Under the pieces are notes generated by a model, which saw only the letters and a list, made by a program, of their open reading frames with translations, made no database searches and had not been told where the DNA came from. This document shows positions 6,958 through 15,278 of a stretch of DNA of 64,000 bases, one piece after another. Numbering within the stretch: the stretch's first letter is position 1; the number at the start of each line of letters is the position of its first letter. A program made the translations under genes and the position numbers. This DNA is from AC-51 sp963749895. GTDB taxonomy: Bacteria > Actinomycetota > UBA4738 > HRBIN12. The stretch lies in contig CAVVOG010000003.1 of assembly GCA_963749895.1 (NCBI GenBank), positions 496,001-560,000 on the forward strand, given 5' to 3'.

Positions 6958-8622
6958 GTGCGTCTGGTCACCTGGAACGTCAACTCGGTCCGCCAGCGGC
7001 TGCCACGGCTGCTCGCGATGCTCGCGCGTCACGAGCCCGACGTCGTGTGCCTGCAGGAGACGAAGGTCGAGGACCACGACTTCCCGACGATGGAGATCGC
7101 CGCGGCCGGCTACGACACCGCCCTGCTGGGCCAGCGCGCCTACAACGGCGTCGCGATCCTGTCGCGCGTGGGGCTCGACGACGTCCGGACGGGCTTCGAC
7201 GGGGATCCCGTCCCCGAGCAGTCGCGCGTCGTGTCGGGGCTCGCGGGGGACCTGCGGGTCGTGTGCGTCTACGTCGTGAACGGGAAGGCGGTCACCGACC
7301 CTGCCTACGAGACGAAGCTGGCCTGGCTCGACGCACTGCGGGCCTGGCTCGCGGCGTCGTTCGACCCCACCGAGCCGCTCGTGGTGACCGGGGACTTCAA
7401 CGTCGCGCCCGACGACCGCGACGTGTGGGACGCCGACCTGTGGCGCGGACAGAACCTGGCCAGCGAGCCCGAGCGTGATCGGCTGCGCGCCCTGTTCGAT
7501 TGGGGGCTCACCGACCTGGGCCGGAGGTTCGCGGGGGACGTGCCGGGGCCGTTCTCGTTCTGGGACTACCAGGCCGGCGCCTTCCACAAGGGCTGGGGCC
7601 TGCGGATCGACCTGGCGCTCGGGACGGCGCCGGTGGTCGAGCGCCTCGCCGACGTGTTCGTCGAACGCGACGAGCGCAAGCCGACGTTCGGCGAGGGCAA
7701 GCCGTCCGACCACGCGCCGGTGGTGGTGACGCTGCGGATGAACCTGCCCGGACCGCTGGTGTCGCCCGCGTGGCTGTCGCAGTACCTGAAGCATCCGGGG
7801 CTCGCCCTGATCGACGTCCGCTGGGCGCCGATGGGCGGGACGGTCGTCGCGCGTCGGGAGTTCGAGGACGCCCACATCCCGGGGGCGGCGTTCGCCGACG
7901 TCGATCGGGACCTGTCGTCGCGGCCGTTCACGGGCGGACCCGGACGGCACCCGCTGCCGACGCCCGAGGCGTTCGCGCGGTTCATCGCCTCGCTGGGGTT
8001 CGACGACGAGATGAACTTCGTCGTCTACGACGACGTGCGCGGTTCGGTCGCGGCGCGGCTGTGGTGGATGCTGTGGATCACCGGGCACGAGGCCGCGCTG
8101 CTCGACGGGGGACTCGAGGCCTGGGTCGAAGACGGTGGGGTGCCGGACCGCGGACCGATGCGGCGGCGGGAGCCGGCGCTGTTCCGGCCGGTCCCGTGGC
8201 CCCGCGATCGCATCGTGGGACCTGACGCGGTGATCCTGACCCTCGACGCCGGGTCGGCGCCGGTGCTCGACGCGCGGGCGGCGGAGCGCTACCGCGGTGA
8301 GGTCGAGCGACTCGATCCGGTGCCCGGGCACATCCCGGGCGCGCTGAGCGCTCCGTGGACCGACTACCTCGACGAACGGGGGCGGTTCCGGAGCCGGGAC
8401 GAGCTGCGGGCCCACTTCGAGGCGCTGGGGGTGCGCGGCGACGCCGCGATCGCGCACTGCGGCTCGGGCGTGACCTCCTGCCTCGCGCTGCTCGCGCTCC
8501 GGTTCGCCGGGTTCGGGGACGCGCGTCTCTACGAGGGGTCATGGTCGGACTGGGTCCGCGACCCCGAGCGACCGATCGCGACCGGGCCCGAGCCCGGCGA
8601 TCCTCCTCCGGCGAAGACCTAG
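6958..8622 (+). CDS. Exonuclease III-family AP endonuclease fused to a two-domain sulfurtransferase
   Basis: The 554-residue product starts at GTG 6958 and runs through two unrelated enzymes in one uninterrupted frame. Residues 1 to about 258 are exonuclease III/AP endonuclease with TWNVNSVRQRLP, LQETKVED, GDFNVAPDDRDVWD and the terminal SDHAPVV. From about residue 270 follows a thiosulfate/3-mercaptopyruvate sulfurtransferase with a tandem rhodanese fold: the first domain has Asp (VYDDVRGS) where an active domain has Cys, and the second carries the active-site loop CGSGVTS with Cys at about residue 501. Both halves look complete. The stop overlaps the stop of the convergent fumarase by two bases. 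A fusion of a DNA-repair nuclease with a sulfur-transfer enzyme has no obvious precedent known to me. Confidence 0.88.
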   Translation: MRLVTWNVNSVRQRLPRLLAMLARHEPDVVCLQETKVEDHDFPTMEIAAAGYDTALLGQRAYNGVAILSRVGLDDVRTGFDGDPVPEQSRVVSGLAGDLRVVCVYVVNGKAVTDPAYETKLAWLDALRAWLAASFDPTEPLVVTGDFNVAPDDRDVWDADLWRGQNLASEPERDRLRALFDWGLTDLGRRFAGDVPGPFSFWDYQAGAFHKGWGLRIDLALGTAPVVERLADVFVERDERKPTFGEGKPSDHAPVVVTLRMNLPGPLVSPAWLSQYLKHPGLALIDVRWAPMGGTVVARREFEDAHIPGAAFADVDRDLSSRPFTGGPGRHPLPTPEAFARFIASLGFDDEMNFVVYDDVRGSVAARLWWMLWITGHEAALLDGGLEAWVEDGGVPDRGPMRRREPALFRPVPWPRDRIVGPDAVILTLDAGSAPVLDARAAERYRGEVERLDPVPGHIPGALSAPWTDYLDERGRFRSRDELRAHFEALGVRGDAAIAHCGSGVTSCLALLALRFAGFGDARLYEGSWSDWVRDPERPIATGPEPGDPPPAKT

Positions 8623-10011
8623 ACCATCTTCTCGGGGACGACCGCCTCGTCGTACTCCTGCTCCGTCAGGTAGCCGAGCTCGAGCGCGACCTCCTTGAGG
8701 GTCTTGTGCTGGTGGTGCGCCGTCTTCGCGATCTCCGCCGCCTTGTCGTAGCCGATCTTCGGCGTGAGCGCCGTGACGAGCATCAGCGACCGACCGACCA
8801 GCTCACCGATCCGGTCCAGGTCCGGCTGCAGCCCCTCCACGCAGAACTCGCGGAAGTTGCGGCACGAGTCGGCGATCAGCACCGCGGAGTGCAGCAGGTT
8901 CTTGATCATCACCGGCTTGAAGACGTTCAGCTCGAAGTTGCCCTGGGACCCGGCCACCTTCACCGCGGTGTCGTTGCCGAAGACCTGGCAGGCGACCATC
9001 GTCATCGCCTCGGACTGGGTCGGGTTCACCTTGCCGGGCATGATCGAGGAGCCGGGCTCGTTCTCCGGCAGCGCCAGCTCGGCGATGCCTGCCCGCGGAC
9101 CGGCGCCCAGCCACCGGATGTCGTTCGCGATCTTCATCAGGCTGGCCGCGAGCGTGGCGAGCGCGCCGCTCATGAACACGACGCCGTCGTGCGCGGCGAG
9201 CGCCGCGAACTTGTTCTCGGCGTCGACGAAGGGCAGCCCGGTGATCTCGGCGATCTTGTCGGCGCACACCTTGCCGAAGCCCTTCGGGGCGTTCAGCCCG
9301 GTGCCGACCGCGGTGCCGCCGATCGCGAGCTCGTACAGGCCGGGCAGGGCCATCTCGATCGCGCGCGATGTCGGCGTCGAGCTGGGCGACGTAGCCGCCG
9401 AACTCCTGGCCGAGCGTGAGCGGCACGGCGTCCTGCAGGTGCGTGCGCCCGATCTTGACGATGCCCTCGAACTCCTGAGCGCGCACCGCGAGCGCGTCGC
9501 GGAGCTCACGGACGCGGGGGAGCATCCGCTCGACGATCACCTGCGCGCCCGCGATGTGCATCGCCGTCGGGAACGTGTCGTTCGACGACTGCGACATGTT
9601 CACGTGGTCGTTCGGGTGGACCGGCGTCTTCGAGCCGAGCTCGCTGCCCGCCATCTCGATCGCGCGGTTCGAGATGACCTCGTTCGCGTTCATGTTGCTC
9701 TGGGTGCCCGACCCGGTCTGCCACACGTACAGGGGGAAGTGCTCGTCGAGCTTGCCCTCGATCACCTCGTCGGCGGCTTGGACGATCAGCTCGCCCAGTG
9801 CCGGGTCGAGCTTGCCCATCTCGACGTTGGCCTGCGCGGCGGCCTTCTTCAAGATGCCCATCGCCTTCACGACCTCGTGCGGCATCCGATCGACGCCGGG
9901 CCAGCCGATCGAGAAGTGATGGATCGAGCGCTCGGTCTGCGCGCCCCAGTAGCGGGACGCCTCGACGTCGATCGCACCCATGGAGTCGGTCTCGCTGCGG
10001 AACCCGTTCAT
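8619..10011 (-). CDS. fumC: Class II fumarate hydratase, interrupted by a frameshift
   Basis: Class II fumarase interconverts fumarate and malate in the TCA cycle. From ATG 10011 (GGAGGG upstream) the frame reads MNGFRSETDSMGAIDV, includes the GSGTQSNMNANEV and HPNDHVNMSQSSND signatures, and is correct to QLDADIAR. It then leaves frame at about 9359-9368, where the coding strand reads GACATCGCGCGCGATCGAG; adding one GC dinucleotide restores the expected DIARAIEMALPGL. The second frame then continues to the stop at 8619 and contains the fumarase signature GSSIMPGKVNPTQ. Everything outside this point looks intact. A two-base loss in an alternating GC run may be a sequencing error; otherwise the gene is dead. 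Confidence 0.85.
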
Positions 10012-10119
10012 GCCTCATCCCTCCCGTGCTCGGGAACGCCACCATCGTAGGCGCGGCCGCGGGTCCCCGTCGGGGGCTATCGTTCCCGCTCGGAACGGGA
10101 CCCTCGGGGAGGATGCGCG

Positions 10120-11262
10120 ATGACGACGTACGACGTGGGGATCGTGGGCGCGGGGATCCACGGGGCGGCCGCCGCCTTCCACCTGGCTCACCAGGGGGCC
10201 AGCGTCGCGATCGTCGAGCGGACGACGCCGGCCGGCGGTCCGACGGGCGCCTCGAGCGCCGTGTGCCGCGCCTACTACACGAACCGTTTCCTGGCGGAGT
10301 GCGCACGCGACTCGATCGCGATGTTCGAGGACTTCGAGACGGTCGTGGGTGTGGATGCGGGCCACCGGCGGACCGGGATCTACTACCTCCATCCGCCCCT
10401 CGACGTCGACGGCGCGCGCGACTCGGTCGACCGGCTGAACGGGCTGGGCGTCGCGACGAAGCTGCTGGAGGGGGAGCGGCTCGCGGCGGCGCTGCCCGGG
10501 TTCGACCTGGAGGGGATCGCCGCGGCGGCCTACGAGCCCCACGCCGGGTACGCGGACCCGCACGCGACCACGAACGGTCTGTTCGCCGGGGCGCTCGAGC
10601 AGGGCGCGACGGCGTACCTGGGGCGATCCGTCACCGGGGTCGAGCCGGGTGCGCTGACGCTGGACGGGGGAGAGCGGCTGTCGTGCGGGGCGGTCCTGCT
10701 GGCCGCCGGCCCGTGGACCCGGCCGCTGGCCGCGATGGTCGGCGCGGACCTGCCGCTCACCGTGGAGCGACACGTGGTGGCGTCCTTCCGGTGGGCGGGC
10801 GTCCAGCCCGTGCCGGCCCACGGCGACACCGTGGGCGGCTACTACCTGCGGCCCGAGGGCGACGACCTGTTCATCGTCGGCCCGTTGCTGCCGGAGCCCT
10901 CGGTCGACCCGGACGACTACGACATGCAGATCCGGCCCGACGAGATCGCGCGGCTCGCCGACGCGATCGTCCACCGGGTCCCGCGACTGGAAGGCGTCGA
11001 GTCGACCGGCGGGTGGGCGAGCCTGTACGACGTGAGTCCCGACTGGCAGCCGGTGATCGGGCAGGTCGCCCCCGGGGTGTTCGTCGACGCCGGCACGAGC
11101 GGGCACGGGTTCAAGCTGGCGCCGGCGCTCGGGCGCCACGTCGCGGCGATGGTCCTGGGCGACCCGACCGATCCCGAGCTCGCGGCGTTCCACCCGGACC
11201 GGTTCGCGACCGAGGGCGGTGGGCTCGACGCCGGCTACCGCGACGCGCGGATCCTGGGCTGA
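10120..11262 (+). CDS. FAD-dependent amine oxidoreductase, DAO/glycine oxidase family
   Basis: The 380-residue protein opens with the Rossmann FAD/ADP motif GIVGAGIHGAAAAFHL and ends with the second FAD-binding signature near VFVDAGTSGHGFKLAPALG, the layout of the D-amino acid oxidase/sarcosine oxidase/dimethylglycine dehydrogenase superfamily. A GGGGAGG site lies 11 bases upstream and TATCGT at 10078-10083 could be its -10. The Cys used for covalent FAD in monomeric sarcosine oxidases cannot be assigned. Next to an MttB/corrinoid pair that should act on quaternary methylamines, a role in oxidising N-methylated glycines such as dimethylglycine or sarcosine is attractive but inferred. Its 3' end overlaps the convergent membrane-protein gene by 28 bases. 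Confidence 0.85.
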   Translation: MTTYDVGIVGAGIHGAAAAFHLAHQGASVAIVERTTPAGGPTGASSAVCRAYYTNRFLAECARDSIAMFEDFETVVGVDAGHRRTGIYYLHPPLDVDGARDSVDRLNGLGVATKLLEGERLAAALPGFDLEGIAAAAYEPHAGYADPHATTNGLFAGALEQGATAYLGRSVTGVEPGALTLDGGERLSCGAVLLAAGPWTRPLAAMVGADLPLTVERHVVASFRWAGVQPVPAHGDTVGGYYLRPEGDDLFIVGPLLPEPSVDPDDYDMQIRPDEIARLADAIVHRVPRLEGVESTGGWASLYDVSPDWQPVIGQVAPGVFVDAGTSGHGFKLAPALGRHVAAMVLGDPTDPELAAFHPDRFATEGGGLDAGYRDARILG

Positions 11263-11609
11263 CGCGCGCGGCGGTCGAACGCCCACGTGAGGACGACCCA
11301 GACGGGCAGGGCGATCGCCAGCAGGAACAGGCCGCTCCACCAGGCCGTCTCCATGCCTTGGTCCTCGTGTTGGAGCCACTCGCTGTAGACCAGGACGATC
11401 AGCATGAACACCGCCCAGCCCGCGGCGATCAGCAGGGCGCTGTGCCGCAGGATCGAGCGCGTGCGCGCACGGTCGAGCGGCCTCCAGGGGCCGGGCCGCG
11501 GCGCCGGCCTCCACGCCGCGAACAGCACCACCCCCGCGACCAGGACGAATCCGGACAACGCCGGGAAGATCGCGGCTTCCCAGAGGTTCCTCGCGTGCTC
11601 GCCTTCCAT
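11235..11609 (-). CDS. Small membrane protein with three transmembrane segments
   Basis: I do not recognise this family with certainty; it resembles actinobacterial uncharacterised membrane proteins. The 124-residue product from ATG 11609 has hydrophobic segments at about residues 13-33, 55-76 and 92-111, with a Pro/Arg-rich cytoplasmic loop between the first two and a basic C-terminus. It begins two bases after the stop of the small gene 11612-11845, so the two form an operon. No signal peptide or catalytic motif is visible. The last 28 bases overlap the convergent oxidoreductase gene. Confidence 0.7.
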   Translation of the reverse strand: MEGEHARNLWEAAIFPALSGFVLVAGVVLFAAWRPAPRPGPWRPLDRARTRSILRHSALLIAAGWAVFMLIVLVYSEWLQHEDQGMETAWWSGLFLLAIALPVWVVLTWAFDRRARQPRIRASR

Positions 11610-11611
11610 CG

Positions 11612-11845
11612 TCAGGCTCCCGCCTGTGGGCTCCCCAGGAAGAACTCCCAGTGCCGGATGAACAGGTGCCACCCGAGCCACAGCCACATCGCGAACATCA
11701 GGACGCGGCCGGCGCGGAACGCCATGAACGACCGGAGCATGTCCGAGACGGTGGGCCAATCCGTCCCCCTCGCGAGCCCGATGCCCTCCCAGATGAAGGC
11801 GGCGGCGAAGATCACGATCCACCCGGCGATGGCCAACGTGCGCAC
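11612..11845 (-). CDS. Small two-TM membrane protein
   Basis: The start is GTG 11845 with GAGGAGG shortly upstream; the frame is open further upstream but without a ribosome site or conserved-looking sequence. The 77-residue product has hydrophobic segments at about residues 2-19 and 43-60 and several tryptophans (WLWLGWHLFIRHWEFF). I do not recognise the function. Together with 11235-11609 it looks like a two-gene membrane-protein unit, possibly a complex. Confidence 0.65.
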   Translation of the reverse strand: MRTLAIAGWIVIFAAAFIWEGIGLARGTDWPTVSDMLRSFMAFRAGRVLMFAMWLWLGWHLFIRHWEFFLGSPQAGA

Positions 11846-12023
11846 GGCGTCCTCCTCGGTCCGGTGCCGCAAGCCTAGGGGGCTCGGGGATGCGCGCAGA
11901 ACACCCGCTCGGCCCCCTTCGGAGGTGACCGCTGGTCGTCCCGGCACCAGGGAGCCCTTCGGTCCCCGCACGGCGCCGCCTCGCGGTGGAAGCTGAGGTG
12001 TCTCGACGACAAGGAGGTTCGCC

Positions 12024-12680
12024 GTGGAACGCGACGAGCTGTTCGCCGCCATGGGTCAGAGCATCATCGACGGGGACGCGGAGCGGGCCACCTCGCTCGC
12101 CGAGGAGGCGGTCACCACGGGCCTCGATCCGCTCGAGGCGATCAACCAGGGGTTCGTCCCCGGCATCAACGTGATCGGCGAGGAGTTCAGCTGCGAGCGC
12201 GTGTTCCTGCCGCAGCTCGTGCTCGCCGGCGAGGCGATGAAGGTCGCGATCGGCGTGCTCGAGCCCGAGATGACGAAGGCCGGGTCGGCGCGGCAGATCG
12301 AGGGACGGGTCGTGCTCGCGACGGTGGCCGGTGACATCCACGACATCGGCAAGACGCTGGTCGGCACGATGCTCGCGGCCCACGGGTTCGAGGTCTTCGA
12401 CCTGGGCGTCGACGTCGCCACGGACGCGATCGTCGAGAAGGTGCGCGAGGTCGACGCCGATCTGGTGGGGGTGAGCGCCTTGCTCACGACGACGATGCTG
12501 GTCCAGAAGGAGGTCGTCACGGCGCTCGACGAGGCCGGCCTCCGGCCGAAGGTGAAGGTCATGGTCGGCGGCGCCGCCGTGACCCCCGAGTGGGTCGAGC
12601 AGATCGGGGCCGACGGCTTCGGGCAGGACGCGGTCGCCGCGGTGGCGATGGCGCGCGACCTGGTCGCTGCGAAGGTCTGA
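12024..12680 (+). CDS. Methyltransferase cognate corrinoid protein (MtbC/MtmC family)
   Basis: The 218-residue protein has the two-part layout of methylamine corrinoid proteins: an N-terminal helical cap of about 90 residues and a C-terminal B12-binding Rossmann domain with the base-off signature GDIHDIGK, in which the His would be the lower axial cobalt ligand. It carries a methyl group on cobalamin between a substrate methyltransferase and an acceptor enzyme. The start is GTG with AAGGAGG upstream. It lies 15 bases before the MttB-family methyltransferase, its natural partner. No RamA-like reactivase or methylcobamide:THF methyltransferase is in the immediate cluster. Confidence 0.93.
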   Translation: MERDELFAAMGQSIIDGDAERATSLAEEAVTTGLDPLEAINQGFVPGINVIGEEFSCERVFLPQLVLAGEAMKVAIGVLEPEMTKAGSARQIEGRVVLATVAGDIHDIGKTLVGTMLAAHGFEVFDLGVDVATDAIVEKVREVDADLVGVSALLTTTMLVQKEVVTALDEAGLRPKVKVMVGGAAVTPEWVEQIGADGFGQDAVAAVAMARDLVAAKV

Positions 12681-12695
12681 GGGAGGGTGAGCTCG

Positions 12696-14153
12696 ATGAG
12701 GCCCAAGTTCCAGCTGCTGAGCGACGAGCTCGTCGCCCGGGTGATCGGCGAGGCTCGTCAGCTGATGCACGAGACCGGGGTGAAGGTCCAGTCGGCCGAG
12801 GCGCGCGCCCTGCTGGCCGAGGCCGGCGCCGAGGTCGACGAGATGCGCGAGGTCGTGAAGATCCCCGATGCCGTGATCGACCGGGTGCTCGACACCGTGC
12901 CTCACACGTTCACGGTGCACGACGCGTTCGGCGAGCCCAAGGTCGTCTACGGGGACGGCCGGGTCCACTTCGACCCGGGGTCCTCGGCGGTCCAGGTGCT
13001 CGACCCCGAGACGATGACGCACCGCGCTGCGGTCACCGCCGACCTGGTCCGGATCGTGAAGATCGCCGAGTCGCTGCCGCAGATCGACGCCCAGTCGACC
13101 GCGGTCGTGTGCGACGAGGTGCCGAAGGAGGTCGCCGACCTCTGGCGCCTGTACGTGGTGCTGTCGATGTCGGCGAAGCCGGTCGTCACGGGGTCGTTCG
13201 GCGTCGAGACCCTCGAGGCGATGCTCGACATGGTCGCCACGATGGTGGGCGGGCGCGACGAGCTCCGAGCGCGGCCGCGGGCCGTGTTCGACGTGTGCCC
13301 CTCCCCGCCGCTGATCTGGAGCCATTTCGGCGCCGGCAACCTGATCGGCCTGGCGCGGGCCGGCGTGCCCGCGGAGATGGTCTCGATGCCGCTGGCGGGT
13401 GCGGCGGGCCCCGTGACGCTGCTGGGCTCGATCACGCAGCACGCGACCGAGTGCCTGAGCGGTGTGGTGATCCACCAGTTGGCGCAGCCAGGGTCGCCGA
13501 TCGTGTGGGGCGGCGCGCCCGCGATCTTCGACATGCGCAAGGGCACGACGCCGATGGGGGCGATCGAGACCGCGATGATCGACGGGTCGTACTCGCAGGT
13601 CGGCCACGCGCTGGGGCTCCCGACGCACGCCTACCTGGGCACGAGCGACGCGAAGATCGTCGACGCGCAGGCGGGCATGGAGAGCGGCATCTCGGCCGTG
13701 ATCGGCGCGCTCTCCGGGGTCGACATGATCTCCGGCGCCGGGATGATGGAGTTCACCGGGTGCCAGAGCCCCGAGAAGCTCGTGCTGGACGCGGAGAACA
13801 TCGCGATGGCGAAGCGCCTGCTCGAAGGCGTCGTGCCGCGGACCGAGACCCTCGCGCTCGAGTTCTTCGAGGGCCTGGACTTCAAAGGTGACTTCCTGAA
13901 GCAGAAGGCGACCCGCGATCTGTTCCCCCTGGAGCAGTACGTGCCCTCGAAGGTGATCGACCGCGATTCGTACCGCGGGTGGGTCTCCTCCGGCGCCACC
14001 GACACGTGGACGCGCGTGAAGGAGCGCGCGAACGAGCTGGTCGACGCGTTCGAGCGTCCCGCGTTGGACGAGGCGGCCGTCGCCGAGCTCCGCGGCATCG
14101 TGGAGCGACTGGCGAAGGACGCGGGGATGGACGCCCTGCCCGAGTTCGGCTGA
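12696..14153 (+). CDS. MttB-family corrinoid-dependent methyltransferase, non-pyrrolysine type
   Basis: The 485-residue product belongs to the trimethylamine methyltransferase superfamily. No in-frame TAG interrupts it, so it is of the non-pyrrolysine branch whose studied members demethylate glycine betaine, proline betaine, carnitine or gamma-butyrobetaine. ATG 12696 is preferred over the GTG at 12687 because GAGGGAGGG lies about 8 bases before the ATG and directly against the GTG. With the upstream corrinoid protein it would transfer a methyl group from a quaternary amine to cobalt; a separate methyltransferase would pass it to tetrahydrofolate. The exact substrate is not readable from sequence. 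Confidence 0.9.
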   Translation: MRPKFQLLSDELVARVIGEARQLMHETGVKVQSAEARALLAEAGAEVDEMREVVKIPDAVIDRVLDTVPHTFTVHDAFGEPKVVYGDGRVHFDPGSSAVQVLDPETMTHRAAVTADLVRIVKIAESLPQIDAQSTAVVCDEVPKEVADLWRLYVVLSMSAKPVVTGSFGVETLEAMLDMVATMVGGRDELRARPRAVFDVCPSPPLIWSHFGAGNLIGLARAGVPAEMVSMPLAGAAGPVTLLGSITQHATECLSGVVIHQLAQPGSPIVWGGAPAIFDMRKGTTPMGAIETAMIDGSYSQVGHALGLPTHAYLGTSDAKIVDAQAGMESGISAVIGALSGVDMISGAGMMEFTGCQSPEKLVLDAENIAMAKRLLEGVVPRTETLALEFFEGLDFKGDFLKQKATRDLFPLEQYVPSKVIDRDSYRGWVSSGATDTWTRVKERANELVDAFERPALDEAAVAELRGIVERLAKDAGMDALPEFG

Positions 14154-14156
14154 GCC

Positions 14157-14425
14157 TCAGAGCCAGCCGAGCTCGTCCCAGGTGACGTCGCCGACGCCGG
14201 CGTCGGCCTCGGCGGCGTCCACCAGGGCGCCCCACAGCTGCGCGGCGACGTCCGATCGCAGGCGGGCGCGCGCGACGGGCCGGCCTCGGCGGCGTCCACC
14301 AGGGCGCCCCACAGCTGCGCGGCGACGTCCGATCGCAGGCGGGCGCGCGCGACGGGGCGCTCACCGGTCGGAGGCCACAGCTCGACGACGACCTCGTGCT
14401 CGTAGCGGAAGTCGGGTACCTCCAT
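14157..14425 (-). pseudogene. Small unknown protein gene broken by a 77-bp tandem duplication
   Basis: From ATG 14425 the frame reads MEVPDFRYEHEVVVELWPPT and on to ALVDAAEA, then meets a second copy of the preceding 76-77 bases. Because 77 is not a multiple of three, the frame shifts and runs into meaningless Arg/Pro-rich sequence. Removing one copy restores a frame that continues DAGVGDVTWDELGWL to a TGA at 14157-14159, giving about 63 residues, a clean short acidic protein. The function of the intact form is unknown to me. The start has a TACACT element 6 bases upstream, the leaderless pattern, so it was a real gene. The duplication may be recent or an assembly artefact. Confidence 0.7.
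14204..14356. repeat. Exact tandem duplication, 76-bp units, period 77
   Basis: Bases 14204-14279 and 14281-14356 are the same 76-base sequence, beginning CGGCCTCGGCGGCGTCC and ending CGCGCGACGGG, separated by one C. The identity of the two copies suggests a very recent event or an assembly error at a GC-rich site. Confidence 0.9.
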
Positions 14426-14431
14426 ACGGCG

Positions 14432-14437
14432 AGTGTA
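14432..14437 (-). promoter_or_regulatory. Putative -10 element (TACACT), leaderless start
   Basis: On the minus strand TACACT lies 6 bases before ATG 14425; no Shine-Dalgarno is present. Confidence 0.45.
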
Positions 14438-14466
14438 GGACCCGCGAACCGACGCGGTCGCTCCGC

Positions 14467-14472
14467 TATCGT
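14467..14472 (+). promoter_or_regulatory. Putative -10 element (TATCGT) of tRNA-Met
   Basis: TATCGT lies 6 bases before the first base of the tRNA, the same geometry as at the leaderless coding genes. No clear -35 is seen. Confidence 0.45.
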
Positions 14473-14478
14473 GGCCGC

Positions 14479-14552
14479 GGGGCGGTAGCTCAGTCGGTCA
14501 GAGCAGCGGACTCATAATCCGTCGGTCGTGGGTTCAAGTCCCACCCGCCCCA
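14479..14552 (+). tRNA. tRNA-Met (anticodon CAT)
   Basis: The 74 bases fold as a complete cloverleaf: acceptor GGGGCGG/CCGCCCC, D-arm GCTC/GAGC, anticodon stem GCGGA/TCCGT with loop CTCATAA, T-arm GTGGG/CCCAC with TTCAAGT, discriminator A. The CAT anticodon means elongator Met or the lysidine-modified Ile2 type; the sequence around the anticodon is the common actinobacterial elongator-Met form. CCA is not encoded (A is followed by CCG). Confidence 0.95.
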
Positions 14553-14593
14553 CCGGTTCGAGTCTGCCTGCGCACATCCGCGATGGTGAACGG

Positions 14594-14866
14594 CTAGGCG
14601 TCGTAGTGGGCGCCGACCGGGGCGAACTGGGGCCTACCCTCGATCCCGCCTTCTTGAAAGATCGCCGGCACTTCGGGGTCGGAAGCGAAGCTCTGCCAGC
14701 CCTCCTCATCCCAGTCGAAGAGAACCCAAACCCGGTCCTCATCATTGGGATCGCGGAAGAGGGTCGACCCCTTGGACCCGTGTTGCTTCCGCTTCTCAGC
14801 GCCCTTGGTCGAGAAGGTCTGGATGAACCGGTCGAGATCCTCGACCTTCGCCGTTACCAGGATCAT
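14594..14866 (-). CDS. Small ABM-like (ferredoxin-fold) domain protein
   Basis: The 90-residue product starts at ATG 14866 with a GGGGGGAGAGAG purine run directly upstream. The pattern MILVTAKVEDLDRFIQTF with a later VWVLFDWDEEGWQSFASDPE block resembles dimeric alpha-beta barrel proteins of the antibiotic biosynthesis monooxygenase/cyclase-like superfamily. Such proteins are often stand-alone and of unknown substrate. It is oriented toward the tRNA-Met gene and has no coding neighbour on its strand. No catalytic residues can be assigned. Confidence 0.65.
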   Translation of the reverse strand: MILVTAKVEDLDRFIQTFSTKGAEKRKQHGSKGSTLFRDPNDEDRVWVLFDWDEEGWQSFASDPEVPAIFQEGGIEGRPQFAPVGAHYDA

Positions 14867-15278
14867 CTCTCTCCCCCCTGTGCGGGTGCGTGTCGCTGCT
14901 GCGACACTCCTCGCCCATCGTCAGCCAGGGGGCCAAGCCCGTCAAGGTGGGGCAGGGGTAGAACCACGCTTCCGTCCAGACGGACGATGTCGTGCGTTCC
15001 GGCGATGGCCGGGCAGGAAGGACACCATGACCCACCACTCCTCCAGGCGAGGTCCGCGCAGGCCCTCCATCGTCGGCGGCTTCTGCGTGTCCGGGGCGGC
15101 GCTCCGGTGCCGCGGATACGGTCGACATGACTCGGTTCCACGGGGTTCCAGGGTGGACGCACGCGTCGTCACGTGGTGCCTCCACGACCCGCGGCGTGGT
15201 AGACGTCGGCGTGGAAGGGCGACCGGCGCCCGCTAGGGTGGCGCGCGAGGTCACATCTGAAGAACAAGGGGGGCACAC
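14867..15278. other. Intergenic region between divergent genes, no gene recognised
   Basis: About 410 bases between the minus-strand ABM-like gene and the plus-strand cupredoxin gene. Short open frames are present on both strands, but none has a ribosome site plus a recognisable product. TAGGGT at 15234-15239 could be the -10 of the downstream gene, leaving a leader of about 33 bases that carries AAGGGGGG. Nothing else is visible. Confidence 0.5.

Noticed and set aside
12696..14153. Possible pyrrolysine-containing MttB
   Set aside because: The frame has no internal TAG codon, and no pylBCD genes or tRNA-Pyl are in the window.
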